64,000 nucleotides of DNA from Streptomyces marincola (lineage in GTDB: Bacteria > Actinomycetota > Actinomycetes > Streptomycetales > Streptomycetaceae): the NCBI RefSeq assembly GCF_020410765.1, contig NZ_CP084541.1, positions 1-64,000 on the forward strand, read 5' to 3'. The translations under genes and the position numbers were made by a program. The notes beneath the pieces are model-generated. The model was not told the origin of the DNA and ran no database searches. It saw nothing but the letters and a program-made list of their open reading frames with translations. This document shows positions 16,387 to 25,163 of this stretch, in pieces; positions within the stretch are counted from its first letter, which is position 1, and every line of letters begins with the position of its first letter.

Positions 16387-17340
16387 TCAGCCTCGGGTCT
16401 GGAGGGAGGCCAGGTAGGCGTTGTAGTCCGCCAGGTCGCGGTCGCCGTCCCGGTCGGCGACCCGGTCGAGCCGGCGCGCCCGCCGCTGCTCGGAGACGTA
16501 CCACTGCACGACGAGGGCGACCAGCACGATCACGGTGGGGATCTCGCTGAAGGCCCAGGCGATGCCTCCGGCCGCCGACTGGTCCTCGACCGCGTCCACC
16601 GCGAGGGACGCGGGCGGATCCGCGAACGAATCCACCAGCGGCTCGGAGCCCATCATCAGGGCGATGCCGAAAAAGGCGTGGAACGGCATGGTCGCGAAGA
16701 GTTCCAGCATGCGCATGAGGTGTCCCGGGCGGTGCGGTCCCGGGTCGACTCCCATGACCGGCCAGAAGAACACCAGACCCACCGCGAGGAAGTGCAGCAT
16801 CATCGCCACGTGCCCGACCCTGGTGTCCATCAGGAAATCGAACAGCGCCGTGAAGTAGAGGCCGTAAAGGCTGGCGATGAACATCGCGATGGTGAACACC
16901 GGATTGGTCACCACGCGCATCCAGCGGCTGTGCAGCACCGCGACCAGCACCTCGCGCGGTCCCCTGCGGCCCCGGCCCGCCGGCGGGAGGGCGCGGAGCG
17001 CCAGCGTGACGGGCGCGCCGAGGAGCAGCAGGATCGGCGAGATCATGCTGATGACCATGTGCTGCGTCATATGGGCGCTGAAGAGGACCATGCCGTAGTC
17101 GTTCAGCCCGGTGCAGGTGACCGCGAGGATCGACGCGATACCGAGGGTGAACGACACGGTGCGGGGCACGGACCAGGAGTCTCCGCGGCGGTGCAGCCGC
17201 AGGACTCCCCAGCCGTAGAGCGCCAGGACCGCCAGGGACCCGAGGAGGAAGACCTCGTCGACGCTGATCTCCAACGCGCGTCCGACGGTGAACGGCGGCA
17301 GGTCCATCGCCCCGCCGTGGCCGTCGTGTCCGCTGCCCAT
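16387..17340 (-). CDS. CtaG-family membrane protein (cytochrome c oxidase assembly)
   Basis: A 317-residue integral membrane protein of the caa3-type CtaG family, linked to copper delivery to or assembly of cytochrome c oxidase. Eight or so hydrophobic segments can be traced between residues 28 and 285. Conserved family features include SAHMTQHMVIS near 88-98 and HLMRMLELFATMPFHAFFGIALM near 205-230, both with histidines and methionines suited to metal binding. The N-terminus is His/Gly-rich (GSGHDGHGG). No oxidase subunit genes are adjacent. Function is inferred from the family. Confidence 0.88.
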   Translation of the reverse strand: MGSGHDGHGGAMDLPPFTVGRALEISVDEVFLLGSLAVLALYGWGVLRLHRRGDSWSVPRTVSFTLGIASILAVTCTGLNDYGMVLFSAHMTQHMVISMISPILLLLGAPVTLALRALPPAGRGRRGPREVLVAVLHSRWMRVVTNPVFTIAMFIASLYGLYFTALFDFLMDTRVGHVAMMLHFLAVGLVFFWPVMGVDPGPHRPGHLMRMLELFATMPFHAFFGIALMMGSEPLVDSFADPPASLAVDAVEDQSAAGGIAWAFSEIPTVIVLVALVVQWYVSEQRRARRLDRVADRDGDRDLADYNAYLASLQTRG

Positions 17341-17368
17341 GCCCTGTGCTCCTTGCTTCGTGCGTTTC

Positions 17369-18097
17369 TCAGGCCGCTTGCGTCGCCGCGGCGATCCGCT
17401 CGGCGCGCAGCGCCTCGTACCAGCGGTCGTCGACCTGCGGAAGCGCGTTGACGTCCAGGGTCAGCTTCAGCAGCAGGTCGGCGATCTGCGGATTGCGGGC
17501 GAGGACCGGGCCGTGCATGTAGGTGCCGAAGACCGTGCCGGCCCAGGCGCCCTCGGTGCCGTCCCCCGTCCCGTTGCCGTTGCCCAGGCGCACGCGCGCC
17601 AGGGGGCGGGCGCCCGGGCCGACCTGGGTGACGCCCTGGTGGTTCTCGAACCCGGTCAGCTGCGGCAGGCGAAGCGTTTCGTCGACGTCGGCGAGCACGT
17701 CACCGACGCAGCGCTCCCCGCCGCCGCGGACGCTGATGACGTCGAGCAGGCCGAGGCCCGGTTCGCGCTGCCCGAGGTCGTTGATGAACTCGTGCCCCAG
17801 GATCTGGTAGCCGGCGCAGACCGAGAAGACGATCGCGCCGTTGTCGACGGCGCGCTGGAGGCCGCCGTCCCGGCGCAGCCGCTCGGCCGCGAGCCGCTGC
17901 GGGCGGTCCTCGCCGCCGCCGATGAGGTAGATGTCGCCTGAGGTGGGGATGGCCTGGTCGGAGCGGACGTCGATGCGTTCCACGGCCAGGCCGCGCTGCT
18001 GGGCACGCCGTTCGACGACGAGGACGTTGCCCTGGTCGCCGTAGGTGCTCAGCAGGTCCGGGTAGACCCAGACGACGCGCAGACCTGAGGTGCTCAT
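17369..18097 (-). CDS. gatD: Lipid II isoglutaminyl synthase, glutaminase subunit GatD
   Basis: A 242-residue class I glutamine amidotransferase that supplies ammonia to MurT for amidation of the alpha-carboxyl of D-glutamate in lipid II. The nucleophile C94 lies in FSVCAGYQILG and the catalytic H195 in YMHGP, as in GatD/CobQ-like proteins; the usual third Glu of class I enzymes is absent from the HGP stretch, as in the family. It follows murT with a 26-base gap on the same strand, the standard two-gene operon. The ATG at 18097 directly opens the conserved LRVVWVYPDLLSTYGDQGN. Confidence 0.94.
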   Translation of the reverse strand: MSTSGLRVVWVYPDLLSTYGDQGNVLVVERRAQQRGLAVERIDVRSDQAIPTSGDIYLIGGGEDRPQRLAAERLRRDGGLQRAVDNGAIVFSVCAGYQILGHEFINDLGQREPGLGLLDVISVRGGGERCVGDVLADVDETLRLPQLTGFENHQGVTQVGPGARPLARVRLGNGNGTGDGTEGAWAGTVFGTYMHGPVLARNPQIADLLLKLTLDVNALPQVDDRWYEALRAERIAAATQAA

Positions 18098-18123
18098 GGG
18101 TCGGTCCCTTTCTGGGGATCGGG

Positions 18124-19365
18124 TCAGTTGCCGACGATGCGGCGCATGTCCTGGAAGGCGGTGTAGTTGGCGATGGCCTCGATACGGCCCTGCGGCAGCA
18201 TCTGCACCGCCTCGTCCAGGGTCTCGCAGACGCGGAACTGCACGCCGGCGACTTCCAGGCGCACCGCGAGGTCGAGTCGGCGGTCGCCGATGACCGCGAT
18301 GGGGTGGCCGGCCAGGCGCCCGTAGTCGACGTCCCACAGCCAGGAGGTGTCCGTTCCGTCGGCGCCGCGCGCGTTGACGGAGAGGATGACCGGCGCGGGG
18401 GGCGGGTCGATGAGGGAGAAGGTCTCAAGCCAGCCGGCCGGGTTCTTGGCCAGGAGGAGCCGGATGTCGCGGCCCTGGTGCTGCACCACGTCGTAGCGGC
18501 CGGCGACGGCGGCGACGGACTGCATCCGTTCGAGTGCGACCTGGGGGTGGATGCCGAAGGCGGCGGCCACCGCGGCGGCGGTGGCGGCGTTCGCCTTGTT
18601 GGCCCTGCCCGGCAGCTGGAGGCGGATCGGCCAGGGGGTGCCGTGCGGATCGACGACGGTGTCACCGGAGAGGACCCAGCTGGGCGCGGGGCGGCCGAAG
18701 CCGCACTCGCCGCACTGCCAGTGGACGGCGTCGGGGCGGTGGAGCACGCCGCCGCAGGCGGGGCACGACCAGGCGTCGTCCTTCCACTCCTGGCCGACGG
18801 CGGCCCAGATGACGTCGGGGCTTGAGGAGGCGGCCCAGACGACCAGCGGGTCGTCGGCGTTGGCGATGATCGTCGCCTTGCTGCCCTGGAGCCCTTCGCG
18901 CCAGCGCTCGGCGAGCATGCGGGTCTCCGCCGCGCGGTCCAGCTGGTCGCGGGAGAGGTTCAGCAGGGCGATGGCCCGGGGAGTGACGTCCCTGGCGACG
19001 CCCGCGAGGTACTTCTCGTCGACCTCAAGGACGCCGAAGCGCGCGGTGGCTCCGGCGGAGAGGGCGGAGGTGATACCGGCCGGCATGTTGGCGCCGAGGG
19101 CGTTGGAGACCACTTCGCCGCCGGCGCGGAGCGCCTCGGCGATCAGTCGCGTGGTGGTGGTCTTGCCGTTGGTGGCCGAGACGAGCACCACTTCGAGGTG
19201 CCCCGCGAGACGGGACAGCAGCTCCGGGTCCACCTTGAGGGCCACCCGTCCGCCGATCACCGACCCGCTGCCGCGGCCCGCCGCACGGGACACGGCCGCA
19301 GCCGCCTTGCCCGCCGTCACCGCCAGCCTGGCTCGCGCCGACAGTGGCTGCGCGCTCTCTGCCAT
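18124..19365 (-). CDS. murT: Lipid II isoglutaminyl synthase, Mur ligase subunit MurT
   Basis: A 413-residue Mur-ligase-like ATPase that activates lipid II D-isoglutamate for amidation with ammonia from GatD. The P-loop ATNGKTT is at 64-70. The MurT-specific zinc ribbon is complete, with C201, C204, C218 and C221. A C-terminal domain with DVDYGRLAG and VIGDRRLDLAVRL follows. Amidation affects cross-linking and lysozyme resistance of peptidoglycan. It is the first gene of the murT-gatD operon and is divergent from a 64-residue membrane protein gene. Confidence 0.95.
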   Translation of the reverse strand: MAESAQPLSARARLAVTAGKAAAAVSRAAGRGSGSVIGGRVALKVDPELLSRLAGHLEVVLVSATNGKTTTTRLIAEALRAGGEVVSNALGANMPAGITSALSAGATARFGVLEVDEKYLAGVARDVTPRAIALLNLSRDQLDRAAETRMLAERWREGLQGSKATIIANADDPLVVWAASSSPDVIWAAVGQEWKDDAWSCPACGGVLHRPDAVHWQCGECGFGRPAPSWVLSGDTVVDPHGTPWPIRLQLPGRANKANAATAAAVAAAFGIHPQVALERMQSVAAVAGRYDVVQHQGRDIRLLLAKNPAGWLETFSLIDPPPAPVILSVNARGADGTDTSWLWDVDYGRLAGHPIAVIGDRRLDLAVRLEVAGVQFRVCETLDEAVQMLPQGRIEAIANYTAFQDMRRIVGN

Positions 19366-19504
19366 CGTCCTTGTTCCTCCTCGCCCTTGGCCGGGGACCA
19401 GCCTATCGACCTCCCGGGCGGGTCCCGCACCGCACCGGCTCTCGGGCCGCCGGGTCGCGGCGCCGGGGTGCCGGTGCGCCCCTGTCCTCCATATGCCTCG
19501 TCAG

Positions 19505-19524
19505 CGCAAAAATGATGCTTTGCG
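19505..19524. promoter_or_regulatory. Inverted repeat in the murT/small-membrane-protein divergent region
   Basis: CGCAAAaatgatgcTTTGCG has perfect 6-bp arms around an 8-base spacer, in an unusually AT-rich patch between two divergent genes. It could be a regulator site for either direction. No matching regulator is recognised. Confidence 0.45.
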
Positions 19525-19603
19525 AGTTTTAGAGTGCTTGCGGGAACGCCGACCGACCGCTCGCACGTATCGCACATGCCTTTGACACGCATCGGGAGTC
19601 CTC

Positions 19604-19798
19604 ATGGTCTTGTCCATCTCGGGGGTCGTCTTTCTCGGCATCATCGTGATGCTGTTCGCCCGCAAGGACGGGCTGAAGCTGTCGCATGCCGTGGTGTGCG
19701 CGCTGTTCGGGTTCTACCTGGCGGGGACGGCGATCGCGCCGAGCATCCAGGCCGGCGGCGCGAGCCTGGCCAACCTGCTGGGCGGAATCACGCTGTAG
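19604..19798 (+). CDS. Conserved 64-residue membrane protein
   Basis: A 64-residue protein with two hydrophobic segments (about 3-18 and 30-46) separated by a charged turn ARKDGLKLSHA, ending in a Gly/Ala-rich tail. I know this type only as a conserved actinobacterial hypothetical. CGGGAG precedes the ATG at a good distance. The FtsK-like gene starts eight bases after its stop, so the two are cotranscribed and perhaps act together at the membrane. No catalytic residues are apparent. Confidence 0.75.
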   Translation: MVLSISGVVFLGIIVMLFARKDGLKLSHAVVCALFGFYLAGTAIAPSIQAGGASLANLLGGITL

Positions 19799-19806
19799 GG
19801 GGTGCG

Positions 19807-21237
19807 GTGTCTCCGTTCGCGATTGTGGTGCGCGGCCTCGGGCGGCTCGCGCGGTCGGTGTGGCGGTGGTGGCGCGGGCTGTCGCGCGAGCAGCGCGGGC
19901 CGGCGATGCTGCTCGGCGGTGCGGTGGGGCTGCTGCTGTGGCTGACGCCGTACGCGCTGTGGCTGACGTGCGGCGCGGTGCTGACCGCCGCGGCGTGGTC
20001 GGGGTGGGGCGGCGGGCCCGCCGCACGGGAGCGGCGGGCGGCGCGGGCGGCGGCGGAGGAGCGGCTCGCCGTGCTGTACGAGGCGCTGGTGCCGCACTTC
20101 TCCCTGCCGTCCGACCCGTCACCCGATCCGCTGTACGCGCACGGCGGGGTCTGGCAGCGCTGCTTCCCTTCGGTTACAGTGAGTGACGACGGGCGGATCT
20201 CGGGGCTCAGGCTGCGGTATCCGGCGTTCTTCCCGGACGGCGATCCCGAGTGCCGGGAGCGGGTGGAGCGGCTGCTCGCGGCGAAGGCGGGACGGGGCAG
20301 GGAGTTCCGGTTCCGGTGGGACGAGGAGGAAGGAGAGCTGGACATGGTGGCGGTGGAGCCGCTGCCGACGGGGATCGGGGCGCAGCGGTTCGTGGCCGCT
20401 TCGGGCGAGGTGGTGCTCGGGTTCACGGACGCGGGCGCGGTGGACCGGACGGTGCCGGTGCGGGGCGGGCCGGGGTGCGGGGAGCCGGTGGAGGCCGCGC
20501 CGGTGGTGTGGCGGGCGGGGCCGAGGACCGCGGAGCCGCACCTGCTCGCGGTGGGGGTGCCGGGGTCGGGGACGTCGTCGCTGTTGCGGTCGGTGGCGCT
20601 TCAGGCCCTTCAGGACGCCGATGTGCTCCTGGTGGACGGGTCGGGCGCCGGTGAGTTCTCCTGCTTCGCCGGCCGGTCGGGGGTGGTGTCGGTGGAGTCG
20701 TCGCCCTCCGGCGGGGTGGCGGCCCTGGAGTGGGCGGCGCGGGAGACCGAGCGGCGGCTGCTGGCGCCGTGCGACGGGGCGCGGGACGCGCGGGCCCTGT
20801 GGATCGTGGTGGACCGGCCCGCGCTGCTGGGGCACTTGGCGGCGGTGCAGGGGCTTCGGGACCCGCTCGAATCGCTGCGGGTGCCGTTGCGCTTCGGGCG
20901 GGCGGGCCGGGTGACGGTGGCGCTGGCGGAGCAGTTCGAGGGGCTGGCCGTGCTGGGAGCGGTGGCGGCCTGCGCGCGGGCCCGGGTGGTGCTGGGTGCG
21001 GCATCGGCCGAGCAGGTCGCGGGGGTGCTGGGGGCGGCGCCGCGGGTGGCTCCGGCGGGGGTGGTTCCGCCGGGCCGCGGGTTCGCGCGACTGGGTGCGG
21101 GGCCCGTGTACCGGTTGCAGGTGCCGGCGACGCCGGACCCGGGGGACGAGGCGGCGGACGAGGCGGCCCGGCGTGCGGTCCTCGCGTTGCTGCCGGGCTG
21201 GGTGGGCCGGGAGGGGTCCGTGGCGGGGCGGGAGTGA
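19807..21237 (+). CDS. FtsK/SpoIIIE-like membrane protein with degenerate Walker A
   Basis: A 476-residue protein with two transmembrane segments near 34-50 and 52-67, a cytoplasmic linker domain, and a C-terminal P-loop domain. The Walker A position reads GVPGSGTSS (250-258): the invariant lysine of GxxGxGK[S/T] is threonine. A Walker-B-like strand DVLLVDG (272-278) remains, and ALWIVVDR later also fits. So the fold looks like an FtsK-type ATPase that may not hydrolyse ATP. The GTG at 19807 was chosen because GGGGG lies just upstream and it follows the 64-residue gene by eight bases. Roles in DNA transfer or secretion are possible but unproven. Confidence 0.7.
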   Translation: MSPFAIVVRGLGRLARSVWRWWRGLSREQRGPAMLLGGAVGLLLWLTPYALWLTCGAVLTAAAWSGWGGGPAARERRAARAAAEERLAVLYEALVPHFSLPSDPSPDPLYAHGGVWQRCFPSVTVSDDGRISGLRLRYPAFFPDGDPECRERVERLLAAKAGRGREFRFRWDEEEGELDMVAVEPLPTGIGAQRFVAASGEVVLGFTDAGAVDRTVPVRGGPGCGEPVEAAPVVWRAGPRTAEPHLLAVGVPGSGTSSLLRSVALQALQDADVLLVDGSGAGEFSCFAGRSGVVSVESSPSGGVAALEWAARETERRLLAPCDGARDARALWIVVDRPALLGHLAAVQGLRDPLESLRVPLRFGRAGRVTVALAEQFEGLAVLGAVAACARARVVLGAASAEQVAGVLGAAPRVAPAGVVPPGRGFARLGAGPVYRLQVPATPDPGDEAADEAARRAVLALLPGWVGREGSVAGRE

Positions 21238-21816
21238 CGCCGCCGGGCGGGTGCGGTGTCGGGGCGTGACGCGGCGGGGTGCGGCTGCCCGGCGGGGTGT
21301 GCGGGCATCGGCCCGGGTGGCGGCGGGTATGGCCGCTGGGCGTTCCCGGGCCGGGTGGCGGGGGCGGGGGCGGTGTCGGGGGTGGACACTCGGGGGCGGG
21401 CGCGGCGGCGGGGGCCGGGCGTTCGGGGGCGGGAGCGGCGGCGGGGGCCGGGCGCCGGAGGCGGACGTTCGCGGCCGGGCGTCGGAGGCGGGGGCGGTGT
21501 CGGGGCCGGGCGTCGGAGGCGGGGGCGGTGTCGGGGCCGGGCGTCGGAGGCGGGGGCGGTGTCGGGGCCGGGCGTTCGGGGGCGGGAGCGGCGGCGGAGG
21601 CGGGCGTTCGCGGCCGGGGGCGGGCGTTCGAGGGCGGGAGCGGCGAGGGCGGGGGCTGTGCCGGGTCGGCCAGGGCGGCGGGCGGTGGTGGGCGTCCGGG
21701 ACAGCCGCAGGGCCGCTCCGTCGCCGCCTCGGGAGCGGACGGACGGCGGTCTTCCGCGGACCGGCGTCGGGGGTGCGGTTGCCGGTCCCTCGGCCGCGGG
21801 CGGTGGTGGGGCTCCG
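21238..21816. other. Gene-free GC-extreme spacer with tandem repeats
   Basis: These 579 bases between the FtsK-like gene and the ROK regulator are almost pure G/C on one strand and consist of degenerate repeats of GGGCGTTCGGGGGCGGGAGC- and GTCGGAGGCGGGGGC-like units. All open frames through it are low-complexity Gly/Arg/Ala or Pro/Arg strings and I reject them as genes. The core is the exact 31-bp tandem array at 21481-21573. Confidence 0.7.
21481..21573. repeat. Three exact copies of a 31-bp tandem repeat
   Basis: A 31-base unit beginning GTCGGAGGCGGGGGCGG and ending GGGGCCGGGC is repeated three times without change (21481-21511, 21512-21542, 21543-21573), flanked by imperfect copies on both sides. 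The strong strand asymmetry (G on the plus strand) suggests a minisatellite that grows by slippage. Confidence 0.85.
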
Positions 21817-23019
21817 TCAGCGGGTGAGGGCGGCCAGGGGGTCGTCGAGGACGGGCTGCCAGGCCAGTTCGGCGGCGCCGACCAGGCTGGTGTGGTCGAG
21901 GGTGCAGGGCAGGATGGGGACGCTGCCGCTCCTGCCCCACAGGCTGCGTTCCTCGACGACGGCGCGGAGGCGGGCCGGGTCCGCCTCCAGGAGCCCGCGG
22001 TGGAGGCCGCCGAGGATGATGCGGTCCGGATTGAGGATGTTGACCAGGCCGGCCAGGCCGAGGCCGAGGCGGTCGATGACGGTGGCCACGGCGGCGCGCA
22101 CCTCGGGGGTGCGGTCCGTGCGCAGCAGGTGCGTGGCCTGGTCGAGGAGCGAGCCCTCCGGGTCGGGGCTGCGGTGCGCGGCCTCGATCAGCGCGAGGGG
22201 GTCGGTCTCGACGTCGAGGCAGCCGCGGCTGCCGCAGTGGCAGGGGCGCCCCTGGGGGTCGACGGTGAGGTGACCGACTTCCAGGGCGAGGCCGGCGCTG
22301 CCGGTGTGGAGGCGGCCGTCGAGGACGAGTGCGCCGCCGACGCCCCGGTGCCCTGTGGCGACGCACAGCAGGTGCGCGGCGCCCTGGCCGGCGCCGTGGC
22401 GGTGTTCGGCCAGGGCGGTGAGGTTGATGTCGTTGCCGCAGAAGCCGGGGACGTCGAGGCCGGCTTCTGCGAGGCAGCGGTTGAAGATCTCGCGCACGGG
22501 GGCACCGACCGGCCAGGCGAGGTGGAGCGGGTTGAGGGCGGTGCCCTCGGGTTCGGCGACGGCGGAGGGCACGGCGAGGCCCGCGCCGACGCAGCGCCGC
22601 CCGCTGTCGCGCAGCAGCGCGGCGCCGGCGGCGACGACTTCGCCGATCGCGTGGGCGGGGTCGGCGTCGACGGTCACGCAGGCGGGTGCGGTGGCCGCGA
22701 TGCGGCCACCGAGGCCCACGAGCGCTGCGCGGAATCCGTCCACGTGGACCTGGGCGGCCAGGGCGACAGGGCCGTCGTCGGCGATGGCCAGCCGGTGGGA
22801 GGGACGGCCGTGGCTGCCGGGGGACGCGCTCGGGCGGGAGTCGACCGTGATGAGGCCGAGGGTCTGGAGTTCGCCGGCGACGGCGCCCGCGGTGGCCCGG
22901 GTGACACCGAGTTCCGTGGTGAGGACGGCCCGGGTGGGGGCGCGGCCGGTGTGCACGAGTTCCAGTGCGGGGCCGAGCGCGTTGCGGCCTCTGTCGAGCC
23001 TGGTACGAGTGTGGGTCAC
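21817..23019 (-). CDS. ROK family transcriptional regulator
   Basis: A 400-residue NagC/XylR-type regulator. A winged helix covers about residues 5-70 (LVHTGRAPTRAVLTTELGVTRATA), and the rest is a ROK sugar-kinase fold with the zinc motif CHCGSRGCLD, typical of sugar-responsive repressors. The GTG at 23019 was chosen because CAGAAT lies exactly six bases upstream, a leaderless arrangement; a TTG at 23046 in frame would add nine residues. It is divergent from an MFS transporter whose start codon is only 17 bases away, so it most likely controls that transporter in response to a sugar. Confidence 0.88.
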   Translation of the reverse strand: MTHTRTRLDRGRNALGPALELVHTGRAPTRAVLTTELGVTRATAGAVAGELQTLGLITVDSRPSASPGSHGRPSHRLAIADDGPVALAAQVHVDGFRAALVGLGGRIAATAPACVTVDADPAHAIGEVVAAGAALLRDSGRRCVGAGLAVPSAVAEPEGTALNPLHLAWPVGAPVREIFNRCLAEAGLDVPGFCGNDINLTALAEHRHGAGQGAAHLLCVATGHRGVGGALVLDGRLHTGSAGLALEVGHLTVDPQGRPCHCGSRGCLDVETDPLALIEAAHRSPDPEGSLLDQATHLLRTDRTPEVRAAVATVIDRLGLGLAGLVNILNPDRIILGGLHRGLLEADPARLRAVVEERSLWGRSGSVPILPCTLDHTSLVGAAELAWQPVLDDPLAALTR

Positions 23020-23024
23020 GCCCC

Positions 23025-23031
23025 TATTCTG
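23025..23031. promoter_or_regulatory. Overlapping divergent -10 elements of the ROK and MFS genes
   Basis: On the plus strand TATTCT (23025-23030) lies six bases before the GTG of the MFS gene. On the minus strand CAGAAT (23031-23026) lies six bases before the GTG of the ROK gene. The two hexamers share five base pairs. Weak -35 candidates are TGGTAC at 23001-23006 (18-base spacer) for MFS and TTTGTT, 17 bases from CAGAAT, for ROK. Confidence 0.55.
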
Positions 23032-23036
23032 GCTTT

Positions 23037-24341
23037 GTGCCTCCAATAAACAAATTGCGGACGATCCTCTCCCCCGGCCGGCGCCCCGGTGGCGCGGGGA
23101 GACCGGCCGCCGACCCCGGACTGCGGCGGCTGCGGGCCGCGTTGACGGCGTTCTTCGCGCTGGACGGGTTGGTGTTCGCCGGGTGGGTCGTGCGCATTCC
23201 CGACATCAAGGAGCAGACGGGGGCCTCCGCGAGTGCGCTCGGTGTCGCGCTGCTCGGGGTGTCGGCCGGCGGCGTGGTGACGATGACGCTGACCGGACGG
23301 CTGTGCCAGCGCTTCGGCAATCACCCGGTGACGGTGGCGGCGGGCGTGGTGCTGGCGCTGAGCGTGGCGCTGCCCGCACATGCCGGTTCCGCGATGGCGC
23401 TGGGGGTCATGCTGCTGGTGTTCGGGACGGCCTTCGGCGCGGTCAACGTGGCGAGCAACAGCGCGGCGGTCGACCTCGTGGTGGCGCTGCGGCGGCCGGT
23501 GATGCCGAGTTTCCATGCGGCGTTCAGCCTGGGCGGCATGCTGGGCGCGGGGGCCGGCGGGCTGCTCGCGGGCCGGTTGAGCGCGGCGTGGCACCTGTCC
23601 CTGCTGGCCGGGGCGGGCCTGCTGATCGCCGTGGTCGCCGGGCGGGCGCTGTTGGCCGCGTCGCCTCCCGCGGCGGCGCGGGAGGCGGACGCGGAGGAAC
23701 GGGCACGCGCCGAACGGCAAGGTCCGGGACTTCGAGGCGCGGGGGCGGACACGGGTGGGCGGGACGGGGCCGGGGGGCTGCTGGGCGGCCCGGTGCGGCG
23801 ACTGGTGCTGCTGCTCGGCTTCATCGCGCTGTGCACCACCTACGGGGAGGGCGCGTTGGCGGACTGGAGCACCTTGCACCTGCGGGAGTCGCTTGAGGCG
23901 GGGCCCGGGCTCGCCGCGGCCGGATACGCGGTGTTCGCCCTGGCGATGACGATCGGACGGCTCACGGGCTCGGCGACGGTGGAGCGGCTTGGGCAGCAGC
24001 GGACTCTCGTGCTCGGCGGGGCGACCGCGGCCGTGGGCATGCTGGTCGCCTCGCTGGCGCCGACGGTGTGGCTGGCGTTGGCGGGCTTCGTCGTCACGGG
24101 CCTCGGGCTCGCCAACATCTTCCCGATCACGATCGGCCGGGCCGGGCAGCTCGCGGGTCCGCGCGGGGTGGCCGCGGCTTCGACACTCGGCTACGGCGGC
24201 ATGCTCCTCGGGCCTGTGGTGATCGGGTTCCTCGCGGACTGGTTCGGCCTCGCCGCCGCCCTGACGACGGTGGCGATGCTGGCGGCGGTCGCGGCCGTGA
24301 CGGCCTTCGTGCTGCGGGGCGCGTTGCAGGCGCGGGCCTGA
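23037..24341 (+). CDS. MFS transporter
   Basis: A 434-residue major facilitator with about twelve hydrophobic segments from residue 35 to the end. The loop between helices 2 and 3 reads TLTGRLCQRFG and the second half carries the related AMTIGRLTGSATVERLG, giving the two-fold pseudo-symmetry of MFS proteins. A charged, disordered loop at about 205-240 links the halves. It resembles YbjJ/FucP-like sugar or drug transporters; the substrate is not readable. The divergent ROK regulator suggests a carbohydrate. The GTG start is leaderless by position. Confidence 0.85.
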   Translation: MPPINKLRTILSPGRRPGGAGRPAADPGLRRLRAALTAFFALDGLVFAGWVVRIPDIKEQTGASASALGVALLGVSAGGVVTMTLTGRLCQRFGNHPVTVAAGVVLALSVALPAHAGSAMALGVMLLVFGTAFGAVNVASNSAAVDLVVALRRPVMPSFHAAFSLGGMLGAGAGGLLAGRLSAAWHLSLLAGAGLLIAVVAGRALLAASPPAAAREADAEERARAERQGPGLRGAGADTGGRDGAGGLLGGPVRRLVLLLGFIALCTTYGEGALADWSTLHLRESLEAGPGLAAAGYAVFALAMTIGRLTGSATVERLGQQRTLVLGGATAAVGMLVASLAPTVWLALAGFVVTGLGLANIFPITIGRAGQLAGPRGVAAASTLGYGGMLLGPVVIGFLADWFGLAAALTTVAMLAAVAAVTAFVLRGALQARA

Positions 24342-24375
24342 TGACGCGGCCCGGGGGCCCTGCCACAATCGGCCC

Positions 24376-25119
24376 GTGGAAACGAACCTGCTGCTCGGGC
24401 AGTTGAGGGCCGAGGGGGCGGCGCTCGCCGCCGCCGCGCTCCGGGCCGGGCCGGACGCCGCGGTGCCGACCTGCCCGGGCTGGCGCGTCCGCGACCTCGT
24501 GCTGCACACGGGGTCGGTGCACCGCTGGGCGGCCGAGTACCTGACGGCGGGGCACATGGAACGCCGCCCGCTGCCCGAGCACCGGGTGCCGGACGGGGAG
24601 TTGGGCGCCTGGTTCCGCGCGGGGCACGACGCGTTGCTCACGGCGTTCGCCTCGGCGCCGGAGGACCTGGAGTGCCTGACGTTTCTGGCGGGTTCGCCGT
24701 CGGCGCGGCATTTCTGGGCCAGGCGGCAGGCGCACGAGACGGCCGTGCACCGGATGGACGCGGAACGCGCGGCGGGGGTGCCCCTCTCCCCCGTCCCGGC
24801 CGCGTTCGCGGCCGACGGCGTCGACGAGTTGCTGACCGGGTTCCACAGCCGGTCGCGGAGCCGGCTGCGCCGCCCGGTGCCGGCGGTGCTCCGGGTGCGC
24901 GCGACGGACAGGCCGGGGGACGACTGGGTGGTGCGCGTTTCCGGCGGGGCGCCGCGCGGTGAGCGTGTCACGGGGGCCGTGGCGGCGGACTGCGAGTTCG
25001 CCGGCCCGGTCGAGGCGCTCTACCCGGTGCTGTGGAACCGGTCGGCGTGGGGCCCGGAGGTGAAGGTCACCGGTGACCGGTCGGTCGCCGCGCTGTGGGC
25101 CGAGGCGGGCGGCGTCTGA
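24376..25119 (+). CDS. Maleylpyruvate isomerase-family mycothiol-dependent enzyme
   Basis: A 247-residue protein with an N-terminal DinB-like metal-binding helix bundle and a C-terminal MDMPI-type domain. The metal-ligand pattern is VLHTGSVHRW near residues 36-45 and RRQAHETAVHRMD near 116-128. Members use mycothiol, the actinobacterial thiol cofactor, for isomerisation or detoxification; few have known substrates. The hexamer CACAAT ends six bases before the GTG, so the mRNA is probably leaderless. It lies 34 bases after the MFS gene on the same strand. Confidence 0.85.
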   Translation: METNLLLGQLRAEGAALAAAALRAGPDAAVPTCPGWRVRDLVLHTGSVHRWAAEYLTAGHMERRPLPEHRVPDGELGAWFRAGHDALLTAFASAPEDLECLTFLAGSPSARHFWARRQAHETAVHRMDAERAAGVPLSPVPAAFAADGVDELLTGFHSRSRSRLRRPVPAVLRVRATDRPGDDWVVRVSGGAPRGERVTGAVAADCEFAGPVEALYPVLWNRSAWGPEVKVTGDRSVAALWAEAGGV

Positions 25120-25163
25120 CACCACCGGCTACCGGCCAGTAACGAGCGTGGTAACTTCGGGCC

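Noticed and set aside
20423..22366. A 647-codon minus-strand frame through the repeat spacer
   Set aside because: Low-complexity Pro/Arg/Ala string caused by the G-rich minisatellite; it also runs opposite the FtsK-like gene and into the ROK gene in another frame.
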